From positions 1 to 37,500 of the forward strand of contig CAMDFR010000016.1 in NCBI GenBank assembly GCA_945897725.1: 37,500 nt of DNA, read 5' to 3'. This document shows, one piece after another, positions 8,001-17,887 of the stretch. A program made the position numbers and the translations under genes. Each line of letters begins with the position of its first letter. The first letter of the stretch is position 1. The notes beneath the pieces are model-generated. The model searched no databases. It saw only the letters and a list, made by a program, of their open reading frames with translations, and was not told the DNA's origin. Source of the DNA: Chitinophaga pinensis. Its GTDB lineage: Bacteria; Bacteroidota; Bacteroidia; Chitinophagales; CAMDFR01.

Positions 8001-9026
8001 ATGGAACAAAATATTCCTAAATTAACTGTCCTCCATATTTGTTTACTTTTGTTGGGGGCCGTTATATGCTACTATCTTTCCACCTTCATCAATAGTCTAT
8101 TAGGTGCAGTCATTATTTATGTAATCACTCGACCCTTGGTATTTAGACTGATTGAAAAGAAAAAATGGAGACCTGTTTTGGCGACCTCCTTCATTCTATT
8201 TCTTACCTTTTTAGTCATACTGGTACCAGCAACAGTCATCTCTTTATTATTGTTATCAAAGGTTTCCATTTTATTGAATAATTATCAATCTTTTTTAGAA
8301 TCTATTCAAGACCAATTACATTTTCTATTAGAACGCTTTGATCTAGACATCACCAATGTTGATATAGCATCGGAGCTGATTCCATTTGTAAGTAGGCAAG
8401 CTCCTATTTTGATGAATTCAACAGCAACGACCATTACTCAGATTTTGATGATGTATTTTATCCTCTATTTTATGCTGATAGAAAATCGCAAGTTTGAGCA
8501 ATGGATCATGCAATTCACTCCATTTTCTACATCAAAAACTCAAGTTATTTTAAAGGAATTCAAAATCAACATACATTCTAATGCCATTGGTATTCCTTTG
8601 TTAGGATTGATTCAAGGGGTGGTTGCTTGGATTGGTTATCTCATTTTCGGAGTCGAAGATGCTTATCTTTGGGCCATCTTAACAGGTATATTCTCTGTGA
8701 TACCAGTTATAGGCACTACCATTATTTGGCTTCCCGTTTGTGCCTATTTATTAGTGATCGGTCATACACCTCAAGCCATTGGTTTGTTGCTTTATAGCAT
8801 CATTATCACCACCAATGTAGATAATTTGGTTCGCCTTATTTTACAAAAAAAACTGGCCGATGTGCATCCTTTGATAACCATTTTTGGTGTCATTCTGGGG
8901 ATTCATTTGTTTGGTTTTATTGGTATTATTCTAGGTCCGCTGATTATTTCATATTTCTTCATTTTGATTGAGTTTTATAGAAAAGATAAAATCGAAATGC
9001 AGGAGATAGAGATAATGGGTTCCTGA
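8001..9026 (+). CDS. AI-2E/PerM-family membrane transporter
   Basis: 341 residues, about eight membrane segments: paired helices at the N terminus (about 10-30 and 32-50), one after a basic KKKWRP stretch, a soluble region around 95-150, then the conserved C-terminal half with LLGLIQGVVAWIGYLIFGVEDAYLWAILTGIFSVIPVIGT and PLITIFGVILGIHLFGFIGIILGPL. These two blocks are diagnostic of the AI-2E/PerM family (UPF0118). Members export varied small molecules or ions, so the substrate here is unknown. It starts 8 bases after porW and is probably in the same transcript. Confidence 0.88.
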   Translation: MEQNIPKLTVLHICLLLLGAVICYYLSTFINSLLGAVIIYVITRPLVFRLIEKKKWRPVLATSFILFLTFLVILVPATVISLLLLSKVSILLNNYQSFLESIQDQLHFLLERFDLDITNVDIASELIPFVSRQAPILMNSTATTITQILMMYFILYFMLIENRKFEQWIMQFTPFSTSKTQVILKEFKINIHSNAIGIPLLGLIQGVVAWIGYLIFGVEDAYLWAILTGIFSVIPVIGTTIIWLPVCAYLLVIGHTPQAIGLLLYSIIITTNVDNLVRLILQKKLADVHPLITIFGVILGIHLFGFIGIILGPLIISYFFILIEFYRKDKIEMQEIEIMGS

Positions 9027-9157
9027 GACCAATAGCCTCTTCATGAATATCTTTTATGCTAGTAAAATCTAGTTTCTTATAGATTCCTTATGCACTTTCT
9101 TTTTGTGGAAATTATTCACGAATGTCACACATTATTTAATTATTTTTACCCGTATAA

Positions 9158-11602
9158 ATGAGTACAAATAAACGTCCATATCTACCTTATCTTAAAAAAT
9201 TCTGGTTTGCATTTTTAGTCTTCAATGTGCTATTAGTTATTTTGTTCATTTGCATTGATCTTGGTTTTGTGGGTTATATGCCAAAGATTATTGATTTACA
9301 AAATCCGAACAGCTATCTTGCTTCTGAAGTGATTTCTGCTGACAATGTTACGCTCGGAACCTACTATGATGAAAACCGTTCCAACTCGAAGTTTCAGGAA
9401 TTTCCTACTTGTTTAAAAAACGCATTATTAGCTACAGAAGATGAACGTTTTTATGAGCATACAGGTGTGGATGCCGAAGCTATTGCAAGAGTTTTTAAAG
9501 GAGTCATGTTGCGCAATTCGAAAGGAGGAGGCAGTACCATCACTCAACAGTTAGCGAAGAATCTTTTTCCGCGAGGTGAAAAGCTAAATAAATTTCAACT
9601 CGCTTTTCGAAAACTAAAAGAGTGGATTATTGCCATCAAGTTAGAAAGATCATTTACCAAAGATGAAATCATGACTTTGTATTTTAATACGGTGGAGTTT
9701 AGTGATAATGCTTTCGGTGTTAAAACAGCGGCCAAAACCTACTTTAATAAAGCGACTGACTCATTGCGCGTAGAAGAGGCGGCCGTACTTGTTGGCATGC
9801 TGCAAGCACCCTATAGATACAATCCTCGCTTGCATCCTGAGGCTTCAAAAATTAGAAGAAATGTGGTATTGGCACAGATGCATAAAAATGGTTTTTTGAC
9901 AGAGTCACAAAAGGATAGCTTACAAGCATTACCCATTAAACTAGACTTCAAATTAGTGGACCATACCGATGGTCTAGCACCCTATTTCAGAATGAGTTTA
10001 AAAGAATGGTTAAAGGAATGGTGTCATAAAAATAAGAAAGCAGATGGCACTGAATATGATGTTTATAGAGATGGATTAAAAATTTATACCACCATCGATT
10101 CACGTATGCAGAAATACGCTGAAGAGTCTGTGAGCGAGCATTTCTCAGAATTGCAGAAAATATTTTTCCAACATTGGAAAGGTGGAAATCCATGGAAAGA
10201 CCATCAAGATGAATGGAAAAAAACGGTGCAAGCCTGCAGCTGGTATAAGTCATATAAAAAGCAAGGAAAGAGTGAAGCTGAGATAGATGCCTTATTAAAA
10301 ATACCACATAAGATGAAAGTCTTTAGCTGGGAAGGCGAAAAAGATACGGTGATGAGTGTGCTTGACTCGATTAAGTATATGCGTATGTTTTTAGAAACAG
10401 GTTTTATTGCTGTTGATCCTAAAAATGGTTTTGTGAAGGCTTGGGTAGGTGGTATCAATTATAAGTATTTTCAATTAGACCACTGTCGTACTGCAAGGCA
10501 AGTAGGATCGACATTTAAGCCGTTTGTGTATACGGTTGCCATACGCGACAAAGGTTTTTCTCCTTGTCAACAAGTGCCCTCATCCTCTATCACTTTTCAC
10601 AAAGAAGATCCTCGTTGGCATTTGGTACAAGATTGGACGCCACATAATTCAGGCGGAAAAGCAGGTGGGATGATGACATTGAAGCATGCATTAGCAAACT
10701 CAGTAAATACGGTGTCTGCTTATTTAATGCATGAGATGACACCAGAAGCGGTCATTACTATGGTCCATGACATGGGCATTACAGCAAATATTCCTAATTC
10801 GCCTTCTATTTGTTTGGGTTCAGCAGACATTCCACTTGAGCAGATGATAGGTGCCTATACAACATACGTCAATAAGGGAATTTATACTAAACCAATTTTT
10901 GTAGAACGTATAGAAGATAAGAATGGCAATATTCTTCAGGAATTTACGGCAGAGCGTCATGAAGTGCTTGATGAAAATACTGCTTATGCAATGATAGAAT
11001 TGATGCGTGGGGTAGTGAGCGAAGGAACAGCAAAAAGATTGATTTATAAATACAATTTAAAAACAGATATTGTAGGCAAAACAGGGACCACACAAAACCA
11101 ATCGGATGCATGGTTTATTGGACTTACACCTGATTTGATTGCAGGGGTATGGTCGGGCTGTGACGATCGTTTTGTGCGATTCAGAAGCATCACCTATGGC
11201 CAAGGAGCCGTGCAAGCCTTACCCGTTTGGGGTCGCTTTTTCCAAAAGGTATATGCTGATTCTACTATTGGGATTGATTTATTGAAACGTTTTGAGAAGC
11301 CGGAAAACATGACAATAGAACTTGACTGTGGTAAATACCAAACAGCAGCAGGATATGGGGCTGATGATTATGGTGAAGAATTTGATAAGTCAACAACCAC
11401 TGCTATCAAGGATACTTCTCATCAATCGAAGGCTACAGATAAAAAACCTGCTGTCACTCTAGAAAAGAAAGGTATGCCTAGTGCGCCACCTGCAGCTGTA
11501 TCCAAGGCTCCTATGCAAGATGCAAAAAAGCCAGTGCTGCCAGCAGCGAAAAATGGAAAAGAGGAAAAGAAGACAGATAAAAAGACTGTCAAAGCTAAAT
11601 AA
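9158..11602 (+). CDS. Class A penicillin-binding protein (PBP1A type)
   Basis: 814 residues: a membrane anchor at about 15-37, then a GT51 glycosyltransferase with the catalytic Glu94 in EDERFYEH and the GGGSTITQQLAKN signature (123-135). The transpeptidase domain carries all three motifs: S451-T-F-K454, S515-V-N517 and K641-T-G-T644. The enzyme polymerises lipid II into glycan strands and cross-links them at the outer face of the inner membrane. The last 75 residues form a low-complexity Lys/Ala/Pro tail, common in Bacteroidota PBPs. A gap of about 130 bases separates it from the preceding gene, so it probably has its own promoter, which I could not place with confidence. Confidence 0.94.
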   Translation: MSTNKRPYLPYLKKFWFAFLVFNVLLVILFICIDLGFVGYMPKIIDLQNPNSYLASEVISADNVTLGTYYDENRSNSKFQEFPTCLKNALLATEDERFYEHTGVDAEAIARVFKGVMLRNSKGGGSTITQQLAKNLFPRGEKLNKFQLAFRKLKEWIIAIKLERSFTKDEIMTLYFNTVEFSDNAFGVKTAAKTYFNKATDSLRVEEAAVLVGMLQAPYRYNPRLHPEASKIRRNVVLAQMHKNGFLTESQKDSLQALPIKLDFKLVDHTDGLAPYFRMSLKEWLKEWCHKNKKADGTEYDVYRDGLKIYTTIDSRMQKYAEESVSEHFSELQKIFFQHWKGGNPWKDHQDEWKKTVQACSWYKSYKKQGKSEAEIDALLKIPHKMKVFSWEGEKDTVMSVLDSIKYMRMFLETGFIAVDPKNGFVKAWVGGINYKYFQLDHCRTARQVGSTFKPFVYTVAIRDKGFSPCQQVPSSSITFHKEDPRWHLVQDWTPHNSGGKAGGMMTLKHALANSVNTVSAYLMHEMTPEAVITMVHDMGITANIPNSPSICLGSADIPLEQMIGAYTTYVNKGIYTKPIFVERIEDKNGNILQEFTAERHEVLDENTAYAMIELMRGVVSEGTAKRLIYKYNLKTDIVGKTGTTQNQSDAWFIGLTPDLIAGVWSGCDDRFVRFRSITYGQGAVQALPVWGRFFQKVYADSTIGIDLLKRFEKPENMTIELDCGKYQTAAGYGADDYGEEFDKSTTTAIKDTSHQSKATDKKPAVTLEKKGMPSAPPAAVSKAPMQDAKKPVLPAAKNGKEEKKTDKKTVKAK

Positions 11603-11781
11603 GGCCATTCTTCATCTCTAAGATGTTCAGGTTTACTTTAACACTCGAAGAAATTATACGTGAAGAAAATTATTTAAAAAGGCAGATACATTGCTTTATG
11701 CACCACTATATTTGTATCCAACAAAGTTGAAGTATTTTCTACTGATCAATTTTGGAGGACACTAAAAAAGATTTTTACAAC

Positions 11782-13446
11782 ATGCTACAACATCTATCCA
11801 TAAAGAATTACGCAATTATAGATAGTTTAGAAATCAATTTTTCTAAGCAGATGAACATTATTACTGGCGAAACAGGCGCTGGCAAATCCATCTTGCTAGG
11901 GGCCTTAAGTTTGATACTTGGAGATCGTGCTGAGACTGGAATGCTACGTGATAAACACGAAAAATGTGTAATCGAAGCGCATTTCGATTTAACAAATATT
12001 GAACTCAGCGAACTATTCCTTGCAGAAGAACTTGATTTTTCGAAAGACACTATTATTCGTAGAGAAATATTGCCTAATGGGAAGTCTAGAGCCTTTGTTA
12101 ATGACACTCCAGCTACCTTAAAGGCGCTAAAAGAAATCACCTCACACTTGGTCGATTTACATAGCCAACATGAAACACTAGAGATTGGAGAAAATGATTA
12201 CCAGTTATTCGTAGTGGATGCTGTGGCCGACAATGCAAATATTTTTAAGCATTACAAAAATCTTTATCATCAAAGACAAGCCTTGCTTTCTCAATTAAAA
12301 AAGCTAGAAGAAAAACAGATACAAGCGCATAAAGAGGCAGACTATGTTCGCTTTCAACTTTTAGAGTTAAATGAAGTAGCGCTAGAAGAAATAGATCAAG
12401 TAAGCCTAGAAGCGGATCTTAAAACTTTAAATCATGCTGAGGAAATTAAATCCAAATTAGTAGCAGCCATGCAAATTTTAGGTGAGGAGGAAGCCAGTGT
12501 CTTGACACAGTTGCATCAGACCATCGCGACTTTACGACCTATTAAAGACATCAATCAAAATCTATCACAGCTTCATGAAAGAATTGAAAGTTGCTTGATT
12601 GAACTATCAGATATTGAAAAAGAGATTGGACGATTAGAAGGAAATACATTTTTTGATGCTTCAAAAATGGATGAAATTAATACTGCTTTATCCGTTTTAT
12701 ATAAATTACAGAAGAAACATGGCGCGCTCGACATACATGATTTAATGGGCATTAGGGATAGCCTAGCAAAGCAATCTTTATCTTTTGATAGTGTAGAAAA
12801 AGACATCGAAAAAACGAATAATGATATTGTAAAACTTGAGAGTGAATTAACGAAAAAGGGAGACGAGTTAGCAAAGAGTAGAAGTGCTGTATTCAAACAA
12901 ATAGAATCACAAGTCATGATTACTTTGCAAAAAGTAGGAATGCCAGATGCTACTTTTTTGATTGAACAAAATAAATTAGACAAAAATATTTTTTCTTTAC
13001 ATGGCACCGATAGCATTCAATTTTTGTTCTGCGCTAACAAGGGAGGCACACTCAAAGAAATTAGGAAAGTGGCCAGTGGTGGCGAACTTTCAAGATTAAT
13101 GCTTTCCATTAAATCCATTCTTGCGGCATCGGTGGCGCTTCCTACAATGATTTTTGATGAAATAGATACAGGGATATCTGGGAATATTGCAGCAAAAACA
13201 GCAGAGGTTTTAAACGAAATGGGAGATCGGCATCAGCTAATCTGTATTACCCATCTGCCGCAGATTGCAGCCCGTGGTCAAAAGCATTTTCACATTTTCA
13301 AAAACAGTAGTTCGAATCAAACATTTGCGAATGTGAAGGAGTTAAATAAGGAAGAACGGCTTCATGAAATAGCAGCGATGCTTGCCGGTGATAATATCAC
13401 CGAAGGAGCTTTGAGGAATGCCAAGGAGCTTTTGGCAACTCCATAA
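11782..13446 (+). CDS. recN: DNA repair ATPase RecN
   Basis: 554 residues. I start at ATG 11782 (MLQHLSIKNYAIIDSLEINF), the canonical RecN N terminus; the frame also opens at TTG 11752. Walker A is GETGAGKS (29-36), the central part is a long coiled coil, the ABC signature region reads VASGGELSRLML, and Walker B is MIFDEIDTG (456-464), followed by ITHLPQIAARGQKHF. RecN is an SMC-like protein that holds broken DNA ends together during recombinational repair. It stands alone of other repair genes here. The fabI promoter appears to lie inside its 3' end. Confidence 0.95.
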   Translation: MLQHLSIKNYAIIDSLEINFSKQMNIITGETGAGKSILLGALSLILGDRAETGMLRDKHEKCVIEAHFDLTNIELSELFLAEELDFSKDTIIRREILPNGKSRAFVNDTPATLKALKEITSHLVDLHSQHETLEIGENDYQLFVVDAVADNANIFKHYKNLYHQRQALLSQLKKLEEKQIQAHKEADYVRFQLLELNEVALEEIDQVSLEADLKTLNHAEEIKSKLVAAMQILGEEEASVLTQLHQTIATLRPIKDINQNLSQLHERIESCLIELSDIEKEIGRLEGNTFFDASKMDEINTALSVLYKLQKKHGALDIHDLMGIRDSLAKQSLSFDSVEKDIEKTNNDIVKLESELTKKGDELAKSRSAVFKQIESQVMITLQKVGMPDATFLIEQNKLDKNIFSLHGTDSIQFLFCANKGGTLKEIRKVASGGELSRLMLSIKSILAASVALPTMIFDEIDTGISGNIAAKTAEVLNEMGDRHQLICITHLPQIAARGQKHFHIFKNSSSNQTFANVKELNKEERLHEIAAMLAGDNITEGALRNAKELLATP

Positions 13447-13462
13447 AATAGTCGTATTTTCG
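13431..13462 (+). promoter_or_regulatory. Candidate fabI promoter
   Basis: TTTG (13431-13434), a 20-base spacer and TATTTTCG (13455-13462; one base off TAnnTTTG) fit the Bacteroidota promoter. Transcription would start about 20 bases before fabI. The -33 box lies within the last codons of recN. Confidence 0.45.
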
Positions 13463-13487
13463 TACTGAAAAATCAATCGAGCATATC

Positions 13488-14294
13488 ATGTCAAATAATT
13501 TATTAGCAGGAAAGAGAGGTATTATTTTCGGAGCTTTAGATGAAAATAGTATCGCGTGGAAGGTAGCCTTAGAAGCAAAAAGCCAGGGCGCTGTTTTTAC
13601 ATTAACGAATGCACCAGTTGCAATGCGTTTTGGAGAAATTAAAAAACTAGGTGAAATCTGTAATGCAGAAATCATTCCAGCTGACGCCACCTCTATGCCT
13701 GACCTCGAAAATTTATTTACTAAATCGATGGAAATATTAGGAGGAAAAGTAGACTTTATTTTACACTCTATCGGTATGTCTATCAATGTTCGCAAAGGAC
13801 TACCCTATACAGAACTAAACTACGATTACTTTTTAAAAGCGATGGATATCAGCGCGCTTTCGTTTCATAGAGTCATTCAAACAGCGCGCAAGTTAGACGC
13901 CATCAATGATTGGGGTTCTATCGTAGCCTTGACATATATTGCTGCGCAGCGAGCTTTCCCTGGATACAGTGACATGGCAGATAATAAAGCAGCACTAGAA
14001 TCGATTGCACGTTCTTTTGGATACTACCTAGGTAAAGAAAAAAAGATTCGTATCAATACTATCTCCCAGTCACCAACAGCCACTACAGCTGGCGCAGGTA
14101 TCAAAGGCTTTGATAAGTTTACAAGTTATGCAGCTAAAGTATCGCCATTGGGTAATGCAACCGCTGAAGATTGCGCAAGGTATACAGTCATGATGTTTTC
14201 TGACATGACAAAAATGGTTACCATGCAAAACTTATTTCATGATGGAGGATTCTCAAATACTGGTGTGAGCGAAGACATCCTAGATTTAGTTTAA
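13488..14294 (+). CDS. fabI: Enoyl-ACP reductase (NADH), FabI type
   Basis: 268 residues of the short-chain dehydrogenase fold specialised as FabI. The N terminus GKRGIIFGALDENSIAW is the atypical nucleotide-binding loop of FabI. The active site reads Y150, Y160 and K167 (YSDMADNK), matching the Tyr-x6-Lys spacing of E. coli FabI with a four-residue offset. SQSPTATTAGAGIKGF is the mobile substrate-binding loop. It carries out the last reduction of each dissociated (type II) fatty acid elongation cycle, so ordinary membrane lipid synthesis does not depend on the large synthase downstream in the window. A small membrane protein gene follows 20 bases later. Confidence 0.95.
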   Translation: MSNNLLAGKRGIIFGALDENSIAWKVALEAKSQGAVFTLTNAPVAMRFGEIKKLGEICNAEIIPADATSMPDLENLFTKSMEILGGKVDFILHSIGMSINVRKGLPYTELNYDYFLKAMDISALSFHRVIQTARKLDAINDWGSIVALTYIAAQRAFPGYSDMADNKAALESIARSFGYYLGKEKKIRINTISQSPTATTAGAGIKGFDKFTSYAAKVSPLGNATAEDCARYTVMMFSDMTKMVTMQNLFHDGGFSNTGVSEDILDLV

Positions 14295-14314
14295 TCAATA
14301 ATTAGATTATAGCT

Positions 14315-14647
14315 TTGGAAGAGTCACATACATTTATTCCCATCACCGAGTGGCTTTTTAATATATCCAATGCAGGAATGATTGTTTTTCTGATGGGCGC
14401 TTTGGTACAATATGTACTACTCCGTTTCAAAGCGATGATTAGCATTCCTCAAACCTTTCCGATTCTCATTATTTCTCGAATCATCAGTATCATTCTTGCA
14501 TGGTCTATTTCTTTTTTCATACCAGAAAACAAGATGATTGTAGCACTTTTTGTTTTTGTCCCTGCGGTCATCTCAGAAATATTACTTCTTGCTTTTAGCT
14601 ATATCGTGATTGCTCAAATGGGCAAAAAAGAAAGTACAGAAGATTAA
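14315..14647 (+). CDS. Small three-helix membrane protein, unknown function
   Basis: 110 residues from a TTG start at 14315. An in-frame stop lies just upstream and the next Met is inside the first helix, so TTG is the likeliest start. Three hydrophobic segments lie at about residues 20-38, 46-67 and 74-102, with a short charged tail (GKKESTED). I recognise no family motif. It follows fabI closely on the same strand and is probably co-transcribed; that says nothing sure about its role. Confidence 0.6.
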   Translation: MEESHTFIPITEWLFNISNAGMIVFLMGALVQYVLLRFKAMISIPQTFPILIISRIISIILAWSISFFIPENKMIVALFVFVPAVISEILLLAFSYIVIAQMGKKESTED

Positions 14648-14703
14648 ATTATTGATATAGCTTCTACCTTTCTTCCATAGCTACATGATTTGCTGAGCAA
14701 TAC

Positions 14704-15873
14704 TTATTTCAAAACAGGAATTGGGTATCTTACGAAAGGTGCATTTCTATCGAACATATATCTGTAGGTGATGTATTTTTTAGCAGATTCAGCACCAACA
14801 GATTCCCAAAGTTTACGCATAGCTGGATTAAAATCTCCTACCCAAGAAAATTCCAATTCTGTGTACTGAGGCATTTCCTTAAACACTTTATCCAACTGAT
14901 AAATAAATGCAGACTCAATACCTAAACCTTGAAATTTAGGCACCACCCCCATTAAGACACTTCTTGCTCTCGTTATTTTTTTTGTCTTCACCATATACAA
15001 GAGTCGTAGCTTATTTAGCAAGCTTAACTTTCCGTTGAAATTTTTAAATATTTGATTCACGTCTGGATACATCAAATAAATTGCAATGGGCTCACCATTA
15101 AAGTAGGCAATCCAAATAAATTTTTCTTCCAGAACCATTCTTGCCTTCTTCAAAAAATTAATGACATAGGCTGTTTCCATCGGTTCAAAATCTTCCTTAA
15201 AATCTTTCCATGCCTCATTAAATGCCTTTGTAAAATCCTTTGCATATTTGTCCATTTGACTGAATTTCAAATGCTCAAAGGTATAACCAGGTTTCTTCGC
15301 CACCCATTCAGCAATTTTCCAAAATCGAGCAGGAATCTCCCTTTGTAAATAAAAATGAAAACCCTCTTGATTATAGTACACCTGAAAGCCATAGCTTTCA
15401 AACAAGTGCTGATAATAGGGTAAATTATAGGCCACATTATAAGCAGGCTGAGTAAATCCATCTACCAAACAACCCCAGAATTTATCTGGCTCCCCAAAAT
15501 TAATGGGACCATCCATGGCCACCATGTTATTTTCCTTCAACCAATTTTTTCCGGTATCAAAGAGTAAATTGGCCGCCTCCTGATCATTGATGCACTCAAA
15601 AAAACCTACACCACCAGTGGCATGCTCAGATTCATTGGCTTTTTTGTAATCTATAAACGCTGCGATTCTGCCAATCAACTGCCCTTCATTTGATTTCAAA
15701 ATCCACCTTTTAGCAATTCCATGTTTAAAAAAACTATTGCCGCTAGGTGTAAAAACAGCATTCAAATCCTCGTCCAAAGGACAAACCCATGTCTTATCAT
15801 TTTTATAAATAATACGGGCAACATCTAAAAACGCATCGGCCATTTTACCATCTGAAACTTCAATAATTTCCAT
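14704..15873 (-). CDS. GNAT-like acyltransferase family protein
   Basis: 389 residues of a family common in Bacteroidota and usually annotated as N-acetyltransferase-like. The N-terminal third has the wording of GNAT folds (QLIGRIAAFIDYKK, GFFECINDQEAANLLFDTGKNWLKE) and GPINFGEPDKFWGCLVDGF is a strongly conserved block. The C-terminal half repeats a GNAT-like architecture, with VLMGVVPKFQGLGIESAFIYQL resembling the acetyl-CoA-binding loop (Q/RxxGxG/A). Substrate is unknown. It stands alone on the minus strand, converging with the fabI unit; copy 2 of the structured repeat lies upstream of its start. Confidence 0.7.
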   Translation of the reverse strand: MEIIEVSDGKMADAFLDVARIIYKNDKTWVCPLDEDLNAVFTPSGNSFFKHGIAKRWILKSNEGQLIGRIAAFIDYKKANESEHATGGVGFFECINDQEAANLLFDTGKNWLKENNMVAMDGPINFGEPDKFWGCLVDGFTQPAYNVAYNLPYYQHLFESYGFQVYYNQEGFHFYLQREIPARFWKIAEWVAKKPGYTFEHLKFSQMDKYAKDFTKAFNEAWKDFKEDFEPMETAYVINFLKKARMVLEEKFIWIAYFNGEPIAIYLMYPDVNQIFKNFNGKLSLLNKLRLLYMVKTKKITRARSVLMGVVPKFQGLGIESAFIYQLDKVFKEMPQYTELEFSWVGDFNPAMRKLWESVGAESAKKYITYRYMFDRNAPFVRYPIPVLK

Positions 15874-15961
15874 CTTATCCTTTTTAAAATTATACTTGTA
15901 CTACATTATATTTTTTGTGTGCCCCAGTCAAATGTTTCATTGCATTGCACTTTGCCTGCGT

Positions 15962-16031
15962 CGGGCTTTCCACTTATAGTCCATTACTTCGCACAAAACC
16001 AAGCATCATGGAGCTATCGTTGCAATCCCTC
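15962..16031 (-). repeat. Structured intergenic repeat, copy 2 (core)
   Basis: On the minus strand this reads GAGGGATTGC (16031-16022), a 47-base insert, then AGTGGAAAGCCCG (15974-15962), followed by ACGCAGGC. The 13-base second motif is identical to copy 1 at 2761-2773 and the first differs at one base; in copy 1 the two motifs abut. It begins 22 bases after the acyl-CoA synthetase stop and is oriented with that gene, as copy 1 is oriented with its upstream gene. Confidence 0.55.
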
Positions 16032-16052
16032 ACACCGTTTCGATGCTATTGC

Positions 16053-17837
16053 CTAGTCACTTTCATGATTAAAAATCTCCCGAACAATAGCATCATATTT
16101 AGCCATCAATATCTTTCTTTTTAGCTTCAAGGTGGGAGACAATTCACCTGATGCAACGGTCCATTCATCGCCTACCACTCGAAATCTTTTTATCTTTTCA
16201 TCAGCCCCTAATGATTTATTAAACTGAGAGACAATTTGATGATATAATTCGATAACTTTTTTCTCTTTTAATAAAAGCTCCTTGCTTTCTGAACGAATAT
16301 CATTTTCTTTGGCCCAATTTTTTAAGGCTTCAAAATTAGGTGCAATAAGAGCACTAGCAAATTTCTCACCCTCTCCTATTACAATCAATTGATCAATATA
16401 CACAGACTCTTTAAACAAATTTTCAATGGCAGCAGGTGCAACATACTTACCATTAGACAACTTAAAAATTTCCTTCTTTCGATCTGTGATGCGTAAAAAT
16501 TTGCCTTCATCTAATACGCCAATATCACCAGTCTTAAAAAAACCTTCATTATCAAACGCTTCTGCTGTGGCCTTTTCATCCTTGTAGTAACCCATCATAA
16601 CATTCTCGCCTTTACAAAGAATCTCACCACTCTCATCCAATTTTAAGGTAACGCCATCAATGACGGCACCAACAGTTCCAAGTTTTAACAAAGGACTTGC
16701 ATTTCGGTTAATGGTGATGATAGGAGAAGTCTCTGTCAGTCCATACATATTGATTAACTTGATCCCTGCCGCCCAAAAAACTCTTTCCATTTTTGGTTGT
16801 AATGCAGCACCACCAACGCCTATGTGCAACACTTCATTACCCATAACTTCTCTCCACTTACTAAAAATTAATGTATTTGCTATCGACAATTGAAACTCAT
16901 ACCACCATCCATTCTCACCATTTACTTTATATCGATAGCCTAAATCTAAAGCCCAAAAAAATAATTTCTTTTTTATTCCTTGAAGCTCTGTTCCCTTAGC
17001 CATGATTTTGTCAAAGACCTTCTCCAAAATTCTAGGCACAGCACCAAATCCATGTGGTTTCACATCTTTCAAATCTTTTGCAACAGAGGCAATGCTCTCT
17101 GCATAATATATACTTACACCAGAAAATTGTAGTTGGTAATTAGCCATACGTTCGCCTACATGGCAAATGGGAAGAATACTCAAATATCTATGCTCCGGTT
17201 TCAATTGAAACACGGCAGCAGCTGCCTTTGCATTGCTCACCAAATTTTGATGTGATAATAACACCCCTTTAGAATTGCCCGTAGTACCAGAGGTATAGAT
17301 AAGTGTTAAGCAATCGGATGGTAAAATGCTCGCTTTAATCTGAGCGAGTTCAGGCTGCAAGAGAAGACTATCTTGCGCTCCTATTTTAGTAAGTTCCTTC
17401 CAGTGATCCACCCCATCTATTTCGTCAAATGAATAGATTTTTTCTAAACTAGGAACTTCATTTGCAATTCCAGTAATCATTTTCAACAATGATTTATCTG
17501 AAACAAAAAGCAATTTTATTTCTGCATGATTAAATATCTGTTTATAGCCATTGGCATCAAGTGTTGAAAATATGGGCACATGAATAATACCAAGTTGTGC
17601 CATACCCATGTCCACAAAATTCCACTCAGGACGATTATTAGAGATTGTAGCAATCTTGTCTCCTTTCTTACATCCTAGCTTCATCAAGCCATAGCTCACA
17701 GCATTAGAGAGTTCGATGTATTCCTTCGAACTATATCGTACCCATTCCCCCTTTTCCTTGCTTACAAAGGCATCTGCCTTATTAGGATATTTTTCTTGAT
17801 ATTGATCAAGTACATCAAAAATTCTGCTTATAGACAT
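16053..17837 (-). CDS. Long-chain fatty acyl-CoA synthetase (AMP-forming)
   Basis: 594 residues of the ANL superfamily, long-chain class. The P-loop is YTSGTTGNSKG (181-191); YGLTETSP (365-372) is the A5 motif; KTGDIG followed by ITDRKKEIFKLSNGKYVAP is the hinge and A8/A10 region that separates long-chain enzymes from acetyl-CoA synthetases. It converts a free fatty acid, ATP and CoA to acyl-CoA at the membrane. It is the third gene of the synthase operon, 50 bases after the phosphopantetheinyl transferase, so its likely substrate is the acid released by the synthase's thioesterase. Loading a starter acid onto the synthase as CoA ester is an alternative. It could also serve fadNA. Confidence 0.92.
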   Translation of the reverse strand: MSISRIFDVLDQYQEKYPNKADAFVSKEKGEWVRYSSKEYIELSNAVSYGLMKLGCKKGDKIATISNNRPEWNFVDMGMAQLGIIHVPIFSTLDANGYKQIFNHAEIKLLFVSDKSLLKMITGIANEVPSLEKIYSFDEIDGVDHWKELTKIGAQDSLLLQPELAQIKASILPSDCLTLIYTSGTTGNSKGVLLSHQNLVSNAKAAAAVFQLKPEHRYLSILPICHVGERMANYQLQFSGVSIYYAESIASVAKDLKDVKPHGFGAVPRILEKVFDKIMAKGTELQGIKKKLFFWALDLGYRYKVNGENGWWYEFQLSIANTLIFSKWREVMGNEVLHIGVGGAALQPKMERVFWAAGIKLINMYGLTETSPIITINRNASPLLKLGTVGAVIDGVTLKLDESGEILCKGENVMMGYYKDEKATAEAFDNEGFFKTGDIGVLDEGKFLRITDRKKEIFKLSNGKYVAPAAIENLFKESVYIDQLIVIGEGEKFASALIAPNFEALKNWAKENDIRSESKELLLKEKKVIELYHQIVSQFNKSLGADEKIKRFRVVGDEWTVASGELSPTLKLKRKILMAKYDAIVREIFNHESD

Positions 17838-17887
17838 TTGAAGATTATTTAGTTAAAACAATAGAAAACAATACAACTCTTTTCATA

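Noticed and set aside
12573-13016. 147-codon minus-strand frame inside recN
   Set aside because: Antisense to the RecN coiled coil; Ser/Phe/Leu-rich translation without motif.
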